From NCBI RefSeq assembly GCF_029870955.1, contig NZ_PGFQ01000004.1:7380-71379 (forward strand): DNA of 64,000 nucleotides, in the 5' to 3' direction. Shown piece after piece: positions 1-9,379 of this stretch (positions are counted from its first letter, which is position 1; each line of letters starts with the position of its first letter). This DNA is from Sulfitobacter faviae. GTDB taxonomy: Bacteria; Pseudomonadota; Alphaproteobacteria; Rhodobacterales; Rhodobacteraceae. A program made the position numbers and the translations under genes. The notes beneath the pieces were generated by a model, which saw nothing but the letters and a program-made list of their open reading frames with translations, did not search any database and was not told where the DNA came from.

Positions 1-654
1 CTCTGGTCCAACAGTGGACTCTGGGGAGAGATTAAACAACTAGTCGAAAACTCGCAAAATATTCATGCTTTTAAATCCAACCTTGATGTCGAACAATTCC
101 AAAGAAAGATGAGCGAGGCTGACATACTATTGCTACCATATAATTTTGACGAAACGTCGAAAATTTTTTTGAAGCATAGCTTTTCTAATAAGTTTGTCGA
201 CTACCTTGAAGCTGGGGGTGTGATTCTATGTCTTGGACCGGCGGAGATCCCTACTGTAATGGCATGTAAGGAAAGTGGTTTAGCTCTCGTTCTTGAGAGC
301 AAAAGTGCATTGAAAGCGGCTTTCTCATCCGAAGAAGCGTTTAGAAATGCATTAGGAACCCTTGATCTTGAGAGTTACAATGCAAAAGCAGAATCCTTGA
401 GGAGAGCTCAGGAGGTTCTTGTTGAGGAATTTTTCGATTCTATGGAACGTATTGTGAGCCGGGGCTCCAAGCGTACATTTCGAACTAAAGACATTACTTC
501 TAAATCACATATCGAAGAAACAATGTTGGGCGTTTTGATCCGCCAGAAATTCTTTGACCATGCGCAACCGGTGGAACAGCAATCCCTGGTTTCGTCTTTA
601 ATGGCAGAAATTTTGCGGCGACGCGGTTATAAGGGCCTTCAGTATGAAATTTAG
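1..654 (+). CDS. GT-B type glycosyltransferase, 3' part (copy 1)
   Basis: This is the C-terminal 217 codons of the glycosyltransferase whose whole sequence is at 57686-58993. It is open from base 1 because the window starts inside the gene. It contains the C-terminal Rossmann half, with a stretch near 'ADILLLPYNF' followed by 'SNKFVDYLEAGG'. This is the usual place where GT4-like GT-B enzymes bind the donor nucleotide through an acidic residue. It overlaps the next gene by 11 bases. It is not a separate gene: on the circle it is the same locus as the 58 kb copy. Confidence 0.85.
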   Translation, partial: LWSNSGLWGEIKQLVENSQNIHAFKSNLDVEQFQRKMSEADILLLPYNFDETSKIFLKHSFSNKFVDYLEAGGVILCLGPAEIPTVMACKESGLALVLESKSALKAAFSSEEAFRNALGTLDLESYNAKAESLRRAQEVLVEEFFDSMERIVSRGSKRTFRTKDITSKSHIEETMLGVLIRQKFFDHAQPVEQQSLVSSLMAEILRRRGYKGLQYEI

Positions 655-1581
655 TATTGCCGCGCATGCGGAAAGCTATGGAAAACACCGTTTCTCGAAT
701 AATGAGATACTCAATAAACTTGCCAAAGAAGTGGAAGTATCTGATGATCTGACGTTCGTATGGTGGGTTGAAAAAATGTTCCTAAGCCCGAAGTACGAAG
801 AAATCACTCGACAAATGATGGAGAAGCCTTGGTTCGGCGTTATGCACGTTCCATTGCTCACTCCTAATTGGGCGATGTATTCCCAAAATAACTTATCGAA
901 GATGTATTTCATGGGCGAGTGGCGCATGGCTTTGAAAAATTGTCGCGGGATTATTACTTTATCTGATCATATGCGAAAGCAAGTGAAGGCTATTTATCCA
1001 GAACTTGATGTCTTTTCTTTAAAGCATCCCATGCCCGGGACCGTAAAGCGTTTTGATCTGGAATCGTACATTAATGACCCTAAGCTTCTATTGGTAGGAG
1101 CTTGGCTTAGGGATTTTAGCAAGTTCGTCAGTCTTGAAACAAATATAAGAAAATTTATTGTTATAAATCATTATGCTAGGGATTTTATAGAGCAACGCTA
1201 TAAGAAATATCAACCTAATATTCTAAAAGACGTTCTCAGCCACGATCACGTAGGGTTTCTTGATAATCAGGACTATGATGACTTGATATGTTCTTCTGTA
1301 CTTTATCTTAGTCTTCATGAAACCTCGGCCAACAATGCCATCTGCGAATGCGTCCAGTACTCAGTACCTTTCGTGGCTCGACGCCATCCTGCAATTGAAG
1401 AATATGCAGGCGAAGAATATCCTCTTTTGTGGAGGATGACACGTTCTTAGATATTTCGGTCGATCAAGTTATTGAAGCGCATAAGTATCTTGAGGCGAGA
1501 AATGATTTGAAAAAGGATTTGAATATTTCTTCCTTTATAGATGGTATTAGGGCTATATATTCAAGAATGGAGCACAATTAA
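644..1581 (+). CDS. Glycosyltransferase-like protein (copy 1, frameshifted)
   Basis: The full-length form, 312 residues, is read at 58983-59921. Here one T is missing from a T run near 1425, so the frame breaks and a premature stop appears at 1448-1450. The original stop is at 1579-1581. The protein looks like a GT-B glycosyltransferase: the central part has 'KLLLVGAWLRDFSKFV' and the later part 'DNQDYDDLICSSVLYL', followed by an acidic switch region ('ANNAICECVQYSVPFVARRH') typical of C-terminal donor-binding domains. It starts inside the preceding glycosyltransferase gene and is translationally coupled to it. The acceptor and sugar cannot be told from sequence. The frameshift is most likely a sequencing error because the other copy is intact. 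Confidence 0.75.
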
Positions 1582-1612
1582 AGTCAGCATGTTGAGCTAT
1601 CTGTTCATTTTT

Positions 1613-1661
1613 ACTGAGAACTGAATCGGTAGTTTCTACCGAGATTTGACCTATTCTCAGT
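1613..1661 (+). terminator. Nested hairpin after the glycosyltransferase pair (copy 1)
   Basis: Two perfect stems are nested. The outer arms ACTGAGAA (1613-1620) and TTCTCAGT (1654-1661) enclose the inner arms TCGGTAG (1626-1632) and CTACCGA (1636-1642), which have a 3-base loop. It starts 32 bases after the stop codon and ends just before the IS remnant. It has no T run, so it may be a processing or stabilising structure, or part of an old element end, and not a classical terminator. Confidence 0.4.
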
Positions 1662-1740
1662 TATGCGTCGTGGTTAACCTGCCCCTGCGAAGTTTCTCAC
1701 CGTGATGTAGAGGCTGCGCCAACTTTGAAGGAGCAGGCAT

Positions 1741-2023
1741 ATGCGAAAAAGCCGCTTTACGGGTGCACAAATTATCGGAATGCTGCTCAAGGAGCAGGAA
1801 GCGGGATACCAACCGCTGAGATGTGCCGCAGGCATGGCCTGTGCACCTACAAGCTGAAGGCTAAGTATGGCGGCCTGGACGTGTCCGAGGCCGCCGAGTT
1901 GAGGGCGCATGAGGACGAGAACGCCAAGCTCAAGCGCCTATTGGTCGGCACCATGCTGGACAACGTCGTGTTGAAGGATTTGCTGGGAATGGAGGCCGCC
2001 AGCCCGCCATCGGTTCGAGGGTA
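1741..2023 (+). pseudogene. IS3-family orfA, broken
   Basis: Starts 'MRKSRFTGAQIIGMLLKEQE', the N-terminal helix-turn-helix of IS3 orfA proteins. It shifts frame near 1800 and continues with 'IPTAEMCRRHGL' and the leucine-zipper part '[18 protein letters not shown]'. A good ribosome site (AAGGAG) precedes ATG 1741. The same frame break is present in the second copy, so it is probably real decay. Confidence 0.75.
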
Positions 2024-2059
2024 AGGTCGAGCCTGACGACATTGACGAGCGAAGGCGCT

Positions 2060-2156
2060 TCTTACCTGGAACAGCGATCAGAACTTCATGGTGGGCTTTT
2101 GCGATATCAATCGCCACCAAAACAGGCTCGGCTTGTGCAATAGTGGTATCGGTCAT
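2060..2156 (-). pseudogene. IS110-family transposase, N-terminal fragment
   Basis: On the minus strand the first 32 or so codons read '[20 protein letters not shown]' followed by '[14 protein letters not shown]'. This is the start of an IS110-family (DEDD) transposase, with the first catalytic Asp in 'VAIDIAK'. The rest is missing, replaced by IS3 sequence. Confidence 0.7.
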
Positions 2157-2283
2157 AGTCGGTCTCTATTGCAGCGTGGTTTGCTGCAGAACCACTGTAG
2201 GGGCCTGAGACCCGGCTATGGTCACCTGCTGCGCTATTTGAGGGATGCGCAGACAATCATAGTCTCTCAATCAGCGCTATTCC

Positions 2284-2549
2284 AGAGGTGTTATGGGACG
2301 GAGTTCACCAGTCAGGCCATGCTGAAATGGGCGGACGAGAATGAGGTGCCGTTGCACTACATTGATCCGGGTAAGCCGCAGCAAAACGCCTTTATCGAGA
2401 GCTTCAACGGCAGCCTGCGGGACGATCTGCTGAACGAGGAGATATTCGACACCCTAGGTGACGCACGGCGCAAGTTGGCCCTGTGGCGCTACGACTACAA
2501 TGCGGTCAGGCCACACTCGTCCCTGTCCAACCAGACAAGACCAACATAA
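2284..2549 (+). pseudogene. IS3-family orfB, C-terminal fragment
   Basis: Retains the end of the DDE domain: '[15 protein letters not shown]', '[19 protein letters not shown]' with the catalytic Glu, and '[16 protein letters not shown]'. The N-terminal two-thirds with the first two Asp residues is absent. About 30 residues are missing at the C-terminus compared with the related fragment at 54934-55294. Confidence 0.8.
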
Positions 2550-2576
2550 TTATTTATGTCAAGATAAGAAAGTATT

Positions 2577-3247
2577 CTAGAGGGAGAAATCTATACTTAA
2601 TTCACTAATGCTGCTAACACTAGAAATTTTCTCTTTCCTAAGAAATTCAGCCCAATCGGGCAACTCGCTCCATCCGCTGACGAAAACAAAATCAATACCA
2701 GCCGCATGTGAAGCACGATAGTCATAAGTGCTATCGCCTAGAAAAAGAGCTTTGGGGTTATAGTCTGAGCTGCCTGCTCTCTCGACAAGATAGCTTCTTT
2801 GCTGTCTGGGCTGCCAAAAATACCGCCATCAAAATAATGATCTATTCCCCGAGCGGCAAATATTTCCCGGAGTTCCGTTTGATCCCCTCCCGAAACAATC
2901 AACCAAGTTTGGTTGGGCATGGCTTCACGCAGGTCGCCTAGCCCCTTACAAACAGCGCACTCCATCAGCCCTTCTTTCACGGCGATCGCGTAATCTTTCA
3001 AAAGAGATTGTAAAGCCAATCCACCGGAATTGGGTTCAATACCCTTTATAATATTCTTAAGAAAATACTCAAATTTTGCATATCTAGAAATTCCACCGTT
3101 GATAAGGTGGTAAGTTACCAAAGCATCAGCTGCCGCTGCGCCATAGGGTAAGGCAGCTTGGCGAAAGGCTTCTGTCTTAATGCGGTTCGAATCCAGGATC
3201 ACCCCATCGCAATCGAAAACCAGGGTTCTATAGTCAATTAGCTTCAT
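2577..3247 (-). CDS. HAD-family phosphatase (frameshifted)
   Basis: A haloacid-dehalogenase-type phosphohydrolase of about 223 residues. Motif I is 'LVFDCDGVILDSN' near residue 10, motif II is 'WLIVSGGD' and motif III is 'ALFLGDSTYDY'. Motif III is reached only after a one-base frame correction near 2746 (a C/A run), in both copies of the locus. Without it the protein ends at 172 codons and lacks the Mg-binding motif III. ATG 3247 overlaps the stop of the CMP-KDO synthetase gene as ATGA, so the two are co-translated. By context it may dephosphorylate a 3-deoxy-ulosonic acid phosphate, as KdsC or NeuB-pathway phosphatases do. This is inference; the subfamily is not KdsC by length and cap pattern. 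Confidence 0.72.
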
Positions 3248-3983
3248 AGTTCCCAATGCCGCTTCAACGCGGCTTCTACGGGGGCGATATCTTCTGGCAC
3301 ATCTACGGCCATCGTCCCGGGTGAAGTTTCGTACATAACTATATTTCGCCCTAGTTCCTGAAACCGCAGGATCTCAATATCTTCATGCTTCTCTAATGTG
3401 CCTTTGCGTCCAAAGTCCGAAAAGGCTTGTAGTTCCTCCCCGGTGAACCCATAGATACAAACTTGCTTTTTGTAGCGCATCGGCGCATCTTCGGGTTCTT
3501 TGAACCCAGGAATTACAGTCCGAGACATGTAGACCATAACATCGTTCTCGGTAGTGATTACCTTGGGTATATTTACACTATGGGGTCTTCGTTTTCGCTG
3601 ATCCAAGCAAAACCGTTAACGATATGAGTGGGGTTAGCCATCTTGATTTCGACACAGCGCTTGATGTCATTTGGGTTCACTAATGGCTCGTCTCCTTGCA
3701 CATTAATGTAGATGTCATAGTCGAGCATCTGTGCGGCTTCGGCCAAACGATCTGTACCGGTTAAAGCCGTCTTACTTGTCATTAAAGCTTTGAAACCTGC
3801 GGCCTCAACCACATCTACAATACGTGCATCTTCCGTAGCGATATATACATGGTCCTGCCCTACAGCGCGGGCGCTTAGTTCCGCCACCCAAAGGATCATT
3901 GCCTTTCCAAGGAGAGGGGCAAGCGGTTTGCCTGGATAGCGGGTTGATGCATAGCGTGCTGGGATGATTACGCAAGCGGTCAT
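3244..3983 (-). CDS. kdsB: 3-deoxy-manno-octulosonate cytidylyltransferase family (frameshifted)
   Basis: A CMP-KDO synthetase family protein that activates a 2-keto-3-deoxy sugar acid with CTP. The N-terminus has the nucleotide loop 'IPARYASTRYPGKPLA' at residues 7-22, and 'INVQGDEPLVNP' follows near 92. The frame breaks at 3587 in a C run (CCCC; five C restores 'ENEDPHSVNIPKV'), and the same four-C run occurs in both copies. The composite is about 246 residues, the normal KdsB length. ATG 3983 lies 3 bases after the aldolase stop and the gene end overlaps the HAD gene. A plasmid-borne copy next to an aldolase and a phosphatase suggests a dedicated ulosonic acid for the exported glycan rather than the housekeeping LPS step. 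Confidence 0.82.
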
Positions 3984-3986
3984 AGG

Positions 3987-5599
3987 TCACATTCCATATA
4001 TAGAAACCTGTTTCAGATGCTCATATCGCGATGGGGTAATAGATACTATTTCTGGGCTGCCGGGCACCTCATCGAATAGCCGTAGGATATCCTCTGCCTC
4101 GCGATTACGTTGATCACCTTCTCTATACCCGTCAAACCCTGCTAGAAAAATCCGTTTGGCGCGTCCTGACCCTGCTATAGCCAATGCGTAGGCCATCACC
4201 AAAAGGCTGGGGGATACACAATAAGTTTCTGAAAAATAGAACCCATCTGAAAGGCTTATACCAAAGTCCAGAACGTCTTTGTCTTGAAGTGGGCTACGCA
4301 TATCGTCAGTCAACATTGAAAACGGTACGATTAGGGGCTGACGCAGAGAGGTAAGATAGGTTTCGCTATCTGCCATCAAACGAACCGGATGGCACGCCGC
4401 CCGGAGTTCTATCAGTTCCTCATCAATTCCGCTTTGTGTGTTGAGCGCAATTACAATAGGCTTACTCTTTCGTATATAGGATTCAAGGGCAATACGATGC
4501 TCAGAAACCCCAGCCCCAGCTCCCAAAATCAGAACGTCGCGACCCGCAAGCAAGTTTTTGGGGGACCAATGACCTTGGGCTGTGCTTTTGTAGAAGTTAC
4601 GGGCATTATACAAAGTATTGTCATTGTAGCTTTTACCGCCAGTCCTACGCAAATGCTCAATAACCGCTAAGATATCCTCTTCTGAATAGCGGGAGTCCAT
4701 CAGCATATTTTGTATATAGGTGGGGTGTATGCCATGTTTTCCAGACAAGAAGTAAAATGGATTGGTGCCCCACCCATAACGTTCTTTCATCGGAAGGAAG
4801 TACTTGCGTAGGAGCGCCATTAAAGGGACTAAATTTGCCGGGCGGTTGCGCAAGGCCTGCGCCTCAATCACTAGTTCCTCAGTGCGGGCATTGCCGGGCC
4901 CCCTCCCCATTCCAGTTACTGTAGCATCTAGCCAAGTAGCACCTTCCGTATGCGCGCGTAGGGTGTTTTGGAGAGCGAGGCCCATGTTGTCATGAGTGTG
5001 TATGCCAATCGGACCATCCCATTGCTCGCGCAGCCAGCCAATGATACGTGTGGTGTCGTCGGGCGTCATACTGCCCATACTGTCAGCGAAATAGAGCACC
5101 TCAAGTGGGTACTCACAGGCGGCGAGTGCCAGATCCAAAACCTCCTCTCGGCTCCGATCTGCAATCTGCATCAGGTTGAAGCCAACCCGATAGCCTCGTT
5201 CAGTTAGCCATGTAACCGCGGGAAGGACGCTCCTAACCTCACGAAGGTGGCAAGCAAAGCGAACGAGATCAACTGGCGTATCCTTTGCGGGTACCGGAAA
5301 GAGCTTTTCCAAAGTCGGGATTAAACCGAGGTCGGTCATCAGGTCGCTTCCATTGACCATTACCGCCACGGTGAGTTCTTTAGGAATATCAAGGCTTTGC
5401 AGGAACTCGTCGCTAGTGTATGCGCAGGGCCTTTAAAGCCGCTATTTTGCAAAAAGCGGAAACCCATTTCGACAATATCTACTTGTGCTGCATTCATTGC
5501 AAGTAGATATGAATTCACTAGATCAGGTGCGAAATCCCACGCATTATAGTATCCGCCATCCCGCAATGTGCAATCGAGAATCAAAGTTTTAGAGGTCAA
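3987..5599 (-). CDS. DRE-TIM aldolase fused to a Maf/sialyltransferase-like domain (copy 1)
   Basis: About 537 residues, two parts. Residues 1-290 are a DRE-TIM (HMG-CoA lyase / 4-hydroxy-2-oxovalerate aldolase) barrel: the metal and base motif 'LDCTLRDGG' at 8-16 and the metal ligands in 'GIHTHDNMGLAL' near 201-203. From about residue 350 a second domain begins with 'DVLILGAGAGVSEHR' and ends with 'RIFLAGFDGY'. This pattern resembles the DUF115/MptE-like and GT42-like folds found in flagellin Maf proteins and sialyltransferases. In this copy a G is missing near 5428, breaking the frame after about residue 57; the other copy is intact there but broken later. It heads the aldolase-kdsB-HAD operon. 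Suggested role: C-C bond formation giving a 2-keto-3-deoxy sugar acid. That is inference. Confidence 0.75.
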
Positions 5600-5996
5600 A
5601 AGAGCTTCTCCACTATAGATTTACTTGACTTATCCCGAGATAGCCATGGAGAACAAGCGCATTGGGGCGACATAGTGTGAGGTTTGGAGCTAAAGTTCCT
5701 GGTTAAGCTGAAATCTATGTGGCTTGACCCTCGTGTCACCCTCGACCGCGGCGCCACTGTTGATCGGGGAACTGCAGCCTTTGACTAGCCCTGACAGTTT
5801 TCGGCTTCGATAGCCTGACACGTATAATATGACAACTGACCAAAGGAGATCGGAACTTAAGTAGATTAAACACCTATTACAGAAATGGTGTTGATAGTAT
5901 GGTTCTTTTGGCAAGTAATTGCTTATTAGCGACCAGTATGGCCTTACAGTCTTAAGTTGATCTGAACTTTCGTTCGATTCCAAAACGGATCCTCTA
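5600..5996. other. Divergent intergenic region, 397 bases
   Basis: Lies between the start of the minus-strand aldolase operon and the plus-strand coiled-coil gene, so it should hold both promoters. It contains a perfect TATAAT at 5823-5828, with TTCGGC 17 bases upstream as a poor -35, in plus orientation. I see no convincing gene here. Confidence 0.5.
5823..5828 (+). promoter_or_regulatory. Possible -10 element
   Basis: Perfect TATAAT, 17 bases after a weak TTCGGC (5800-5805), about 170 bases upstream of ATG 5997. This is the best-looking promoter core in the divergent region, but chance occurrence is likely in AT-rich spacer. Confidence 0.25.
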
Positions 5997-7262
5997 ATGC
6001 ACGATATTTCCCTCCCAGCACCCGGCACCTTAATAATCATCGGGCAGCCTCCCGCTTATCTTGATGACTTTTGTTTTTCGGGGCAAGCAGAACGGACCAT
6101 TGTGGTAGAGCCGGATCCGATGTTAGCTGCAGAAGCAGAAACACGGTTAGGCGGCGCGGCTGAGATTCAGATAATAACCGCGGCCCCCTGGGATGGAAAG
6201 CCACAGGTTGAGCTTAAGACTTTCAATTTTCCAGGCTTGCGCAGTCTCTATTCGCCGAACAAGAGATTGAAAAGGCTTTTACCCGGGCTGAAAGAGTGTG
6301 GCCGGATTGCCGTGGAAAGCATTGCCCTTAAAACTTTAACAGAAAAGTTTGTAGATTTGCGAAGCCCTGTACATGTCATGATACACTTGCCGGGATCGGA
6401 ATGCCGGATTATCGATTTTTGGCAGAAATGGGGGTTTCTGCAAGAGGTCGATCAGCTTGATATATTATGCTGCGCAGAAGCTTTCTTTCATCAAGGCGAA
6501 AACGTTGATGAGGTCCAGAGTGTGTGTGCCGAAAACGCTTTTGATCTTGTTTCCAGAATTGACGATGACCCCGACTGGCCGATGCTGACCTTTCGTGCCT
6601 GCCTAGAAAAGCGAGAGCTGGTAGCACTACGTAAGGAGTATAGCCAACTTGATATAGATTTAACTGCAACAAAAGCAGGTTTGGAAGAGCAGTTTAAAGC
6701 TAGAGAATCCGCACAGTTACAAACTGCTGAAGCTCAGGGGCGCGCCGACGAAGCAGAAATGGCACTAGAAGAATTAAAAGTAACTTTGAAGGCTCGAGAG
6801 GACGCTTTGTCGGAGGCTAAAGTAAAGGAGCAAGCTGCACAGTTAGAAATCGCTACGGTTCAAAGGCGCGCCGACGAAGCAGAAATGACACTAGAAGAAT
6901 TGAAAGTGAATTTGAAGGCGCTAGAGGGCGCTTTGGCGGAGGCTAGGGAGCAGTCTGAAACTGATAGCGCCATTCGTAGCTTAATAGAGCAGGTCCAGGC
7001 AGACAGCACGAAGCGTACCAAAGAATTGCAGTCCGCGAATGAAGAGCTATCTATAGCCCTACGAATGCAGTCGGTACTCCAAGCTGACTTGTCCGATTTG
7101 CGTAGTCGTTTTGCGGAATCTGAACGGCAGCGCCGCGAGCAGGAAAAACTACTCACTAAGCTTACTCCTCGTTTGCAGCAGGCGGCCGAGCAGCTCCAAT
7201 ATTTGAGTCTACCGAATGAGGAGCCTCCGGCCGCAGAAGCCTTTGAAGGTTCCAAAGAATGA
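5997..7262 (+). CDS. Rossmann-like N-terminus plus long coiled coil, unknown function
   Basis: 421 residues. The first 190 residues look like a degenerate Rossmann/methyltransferase-type fold: 'GTLIIIGQPPAYLDDF' and 'RTIVVEPDPMLAAEA' (acidic residue after the second strand), but no clear catalytic motif. From about residue 205 to 400 it is highly charged heptad-type coiled coil containing a 42-residue tandem repeat. The Pro/Glu-rich tail has no membrane segment. Proteins of this build occur in polysaccharide loci, where the coiled coil is thought to scaffold glycosyltransferases. Its stop overlaps the next start as ATGA, so it is coupled to the sulfotransferase gene. A second coiled-coil protein in the plasmid (55704-56861) may play a similar role. 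Function is not established. Confidence 0.7.
   Translation: MHDISLPAPGTLIIIGQPPAYLDDFCFSGQAERTIVVEPDPMLAAEAETRLGGAAEIQIITAAPWDGKPQVELKTFNFPGLRSLYSPNKRLKRLLPGLKECGRIAVESIALKTLTEKFVDLRSPVHVMIHLPGSECRIIDFWQKWGFLQEVDQLDILCCAEAFFHQGENVDEVQSVCAENAFDLVSRIDDDPDWPMLTFRACLEKRELVALRKEYSQLDIDLTATKAGLEEQFKARESAQLQTAEAQGRADEAEMALEELKVTLKAREDALSEAKVKEQAAQLEIATVQRRADEAEMTLEELKVNLKALEGALAEAREQSETDSAIRSLIEQVQADSTKRTKELQSANEELSIALRMQSVLQADLSDLRSRFAESERQRREQEKLLTKLTPRLQQAAEQLQYLSLPNEEPPAAEAFEGSKE
6711..6962 (+). repeat. Tandem repeat, two units of 126 bases (42 codons)
   Basis: Unit 1 starts at 6711 and unit 2 at 6837, both with the codons for 'AQL'. Both encode the shared core 'RADEAEM-LEELKV-LKA'. Identity is high at DNA level, including an identical GGCGCGCCGACGAAGCAGAA stretch, so the duplication is recent. 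Confidence 0.85.
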
Positions 7263-8181
7263 CCGTAAGTAATAAGATCGATTTAGCCCGGAATATTCAG
7301 GAGGCGCTCGCTTTCCTACAAGAACAAACAGATTTACCGAAATCTGGGGTGACTGAGCCGCTAGGTAGTCTGCTGTCGCAATGCGAAGAAGCGCTCGCCG
7401 CGAGCCCTGCCCCTGCGCCAATTCGTACTATTCATCACTTTGCTTGTACGGGGGTACTTTAATTAGTAAATGTTTGGCACTTGTGCCAAATGTGACTTTG
7501 CTGAGCGAAATCGACCCACTCAGCCAGATGCAGAATGGAAAATCGAATCGCTTCCATCCTAGTGATTTCCTTTATGCGGCACGTAGTGGCCTGCGCCCGA
7601 TTAGTGAGCAGATGACTATCCGCAGTTTCAACGCGGGAATTGCGGAGCTGCATCGTGCCCTTGGGGAAGTGGGGCGGTATCTAGTGTTGCGCGACCATGC
7701 CCATAGTCAGTTCTGTACCGAGGCCGACCCCTTTGCCCGGCCAAGCCTACGCGCAATACTTCAGCGGGTCATGCCAGTGCAATCGGTGCTTACCCTACGC
7801 CATCCTCTAGATTCTTTTCTATCACTGGATAGCAACGGTTGGCATCACTTTAAACCTTTCACATTAGAAACTTACGCTAAGCGATATGAGTGCTTTTTAT
7901 CAGAGTACGAAGACCTCCCTAAGTTCCGCTATGAAGATTTCGTCGCTAACCCAGAAACCGAGCTGGAAAAGATCTGTACTATTCTTAAGTTGCCGTTTCA
8001 TTCGGGTACAACAGCGCTTCTTAAAGTAGTTGAACTCACGGGCGATAGCGGTCGTTCTTCGTCTCGGATAGCCCCGAGGGTTCGACGCGAGTTGCCTGAA
8101 GGTATCGCGCAACAAATGAAATCCAGTAATGCTTATCGGCGGCTTTGTACTCGTCTGGACTATCCGCTACATGATGAATGA
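7259..8181 (+). CDS. PAPS-dependent sulfotransferase (frameshifted)
   Basis: About 307 residues once a missing G is restored in the G run near 7451 (five G present, six needed). The restored N-terminal part reads 'IRTIHHFACTGGTLISK', the 5'-phosphosulfate-binding loop of sulfotransferases. Later 'VLTLRHPLDSFLSL' matches the 3'-phosphate-binding strand with the usual Arg and Ser, and 'KFRYEDFVANPETEL' is a typical C-terminal family element. It overlaps the upstream coiled-coil gene by 4 bases. cysD and cysNC on the same plasmid supply PAPS. The acceptor is probably a sugar of the exported glycan. Without the correction the P-loop would be cut in two, so I treat the break as a sequencing error. 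Confidence 0.8.
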
Positions 8182-8257
8182 AATGCAGCTAGCCAGGGCA
8201 TAATTCAACAGGACAAAAGTGCTGGCAGCATAAATATTCCAAGAGGATTCGTCGAAG

Positions 8258-9378
8258 ATGAAGAAAGCGATTGTTACCGGGGTGACGGGGCAAGATGGTT
8301 CCTATCTTGCAGAGTTTCTATTAGAGAAGGGTTATGAGGTGCATGGCATAAAGCGCCGTGCCTCATCCTTCAACACCCAGCGGATCGATCATATCTACGA
8401 AGACCCGCATATGAATCATACGCGGTTCAAACTGCATTACGGTGATCTGACCGACACCTCCAACCTGACCCGCATTCTTTCTGAGGTCGGCCCCGATGAG
8501 GTCTATAACCTCGGCGCACAATCACATGTGGCGGTGAGCTTTGAGGCCCCAGAATATACCGCCGATGTCGACGCTATCGGCACCCTGCGCCTGCTCGAGG
8601 CAATCCGCTTTTTGGGGATGGAGAAAACCACCCGTTTTTACCAAGCCTCAACGTCTGAGCTCTACGGTCTTGTCCAAGAAACACCGCAAACCGAAACAAC
8701 ACCTTTCCACCCGCGTTCGCCCTATGCGGTGGCCAAAATGTACGCCTATTGGATCGCAGTGAACTACCGGGAGGCCTATGGCATGTATGCTTGCAACGGT
8801 ATTTTGTTCAATCACGAGTCCCCCGCCGTGGTGAGACTTTCGTGACTCGCAAGATTACCCGTGGTCTGGCTAACATTGCTCAAGGATTAGAGCCTTGTCT
8901 TTATATGGGCAACATCGACAGCCTTCGGGATTGGGGCCATGCTAAGGATTATGTTCGGATGCAGTGGATGATGCTCCAGCAAGACAGGCCCGAAGACTTT
9001 GTGATCGCCACAGGCGTGCAATATTCGGTGCGCGAGTTTATCACTTGGACCGGTAAGGAGCTGGGCCTGACGCTGGAGTTTACCGGCAACGGCGTTGATG
9101 AAATCGCGACGGTCACTGCTATCGAAGGCGCTATGGCGCCAGGTGTGAAGGTTGGTGATGTGGTGATGCGCATTGACCCGCGCTATTTCCGTCCGGCAGA
9201 GGTTGAAACACTGCTGGGTGATCCGGCCAAGGCCAAAAAAGTACTGGGCTGGGTGCCAGAGATTACCGCGCAGGAGATGTGTGCCGAGATGGTAGCCGAA
9301 GACTTGCGCACAGCGCGGCGACATGCCCTGCTGAAAGAGCATGGCTATGCACTGCCGATCAGCGTGGAGCAGGGCTAA
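8258..9378 (+). CDS. gmd: GDP-mannose 4,6-dehydratase (frameshifted)
   Basis: Converts GDP-mannose to GDP-4-keto-6-deoxymannose, the first step to GDP-fucose. An extended SDR of about 373 residues: NADP loop '[20 protein letters not shown]', catalytic 'QASTSELYG' and '[12 protein letters not shown]' (YxxxK). The frame breaks near 8822 in a C run: five C present, six needed, restoring '[20 protein letters not shown]', a hallmark of Gmd. A usable ribosome site (AAGAGGA) precedes ATG 8258. Followed one base later by fcl. The missing base is probably a sequencing error because both halves are perfectly conserved. Confidence 0.92.
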
Positions 9379-9379
9379 C

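Larger units (their letters stand above)
1672..2546 (+). mobile_element. Chimeric IS3/IS110 remnant (copy 1)
   Basis: A decayed patchwork. The left end (AACCTGCC motif) and leader resemble the intact IS3 element at 27502. It continues with a broken IS3 orfA, then a fragment of an IS110-family transposase start on the opposite strand, then the C-terminal part of an IS3 orfB. The junction segment from about 2183 onward is also found, diverged, at about 53520-53613 plus 54929-55190. The chimera therefore predates its dispersal on this plasmid. It cannot be active. Confidence 0.75.
1..5668. repeat. Terminal redundancy, copy 1 (matches 58340-64000)
   Basis: The first 5668 bases recur in the same orientation at the end of the window. 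The offset is 58339 at the start and 58332 at the end. I found 12 differing sites (near 1425, 2098, 2200, 3214, 3280, 3470, 3507, 4062, 4150, 4336, 4489 and 5428). All are length changes in or next to homopolymers and their net sum accounts exactly for the change of offset. I saw no substitutions. The simplest reading is a circular molecule of about 58.34 kb over-run by the assembler, not a biological duplication. Confidence 0.93.

Noticed and set aside
5690..6040. 116-codon minus-strand frame in the divergent spacer
   Set aside because: It overlaps the start of the coiled-coil gene, has no ribosome site or family resemblance and contains the likely promoter.
7440..7470. Programmed frameshifting in the sulfotransferase and other glycan genes
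   Set aside because: The breaks lie in G/C runs of many unrelated genes without slippery heptamers or downstream structures. Only the IS3 element at 27819 has a canonical site.
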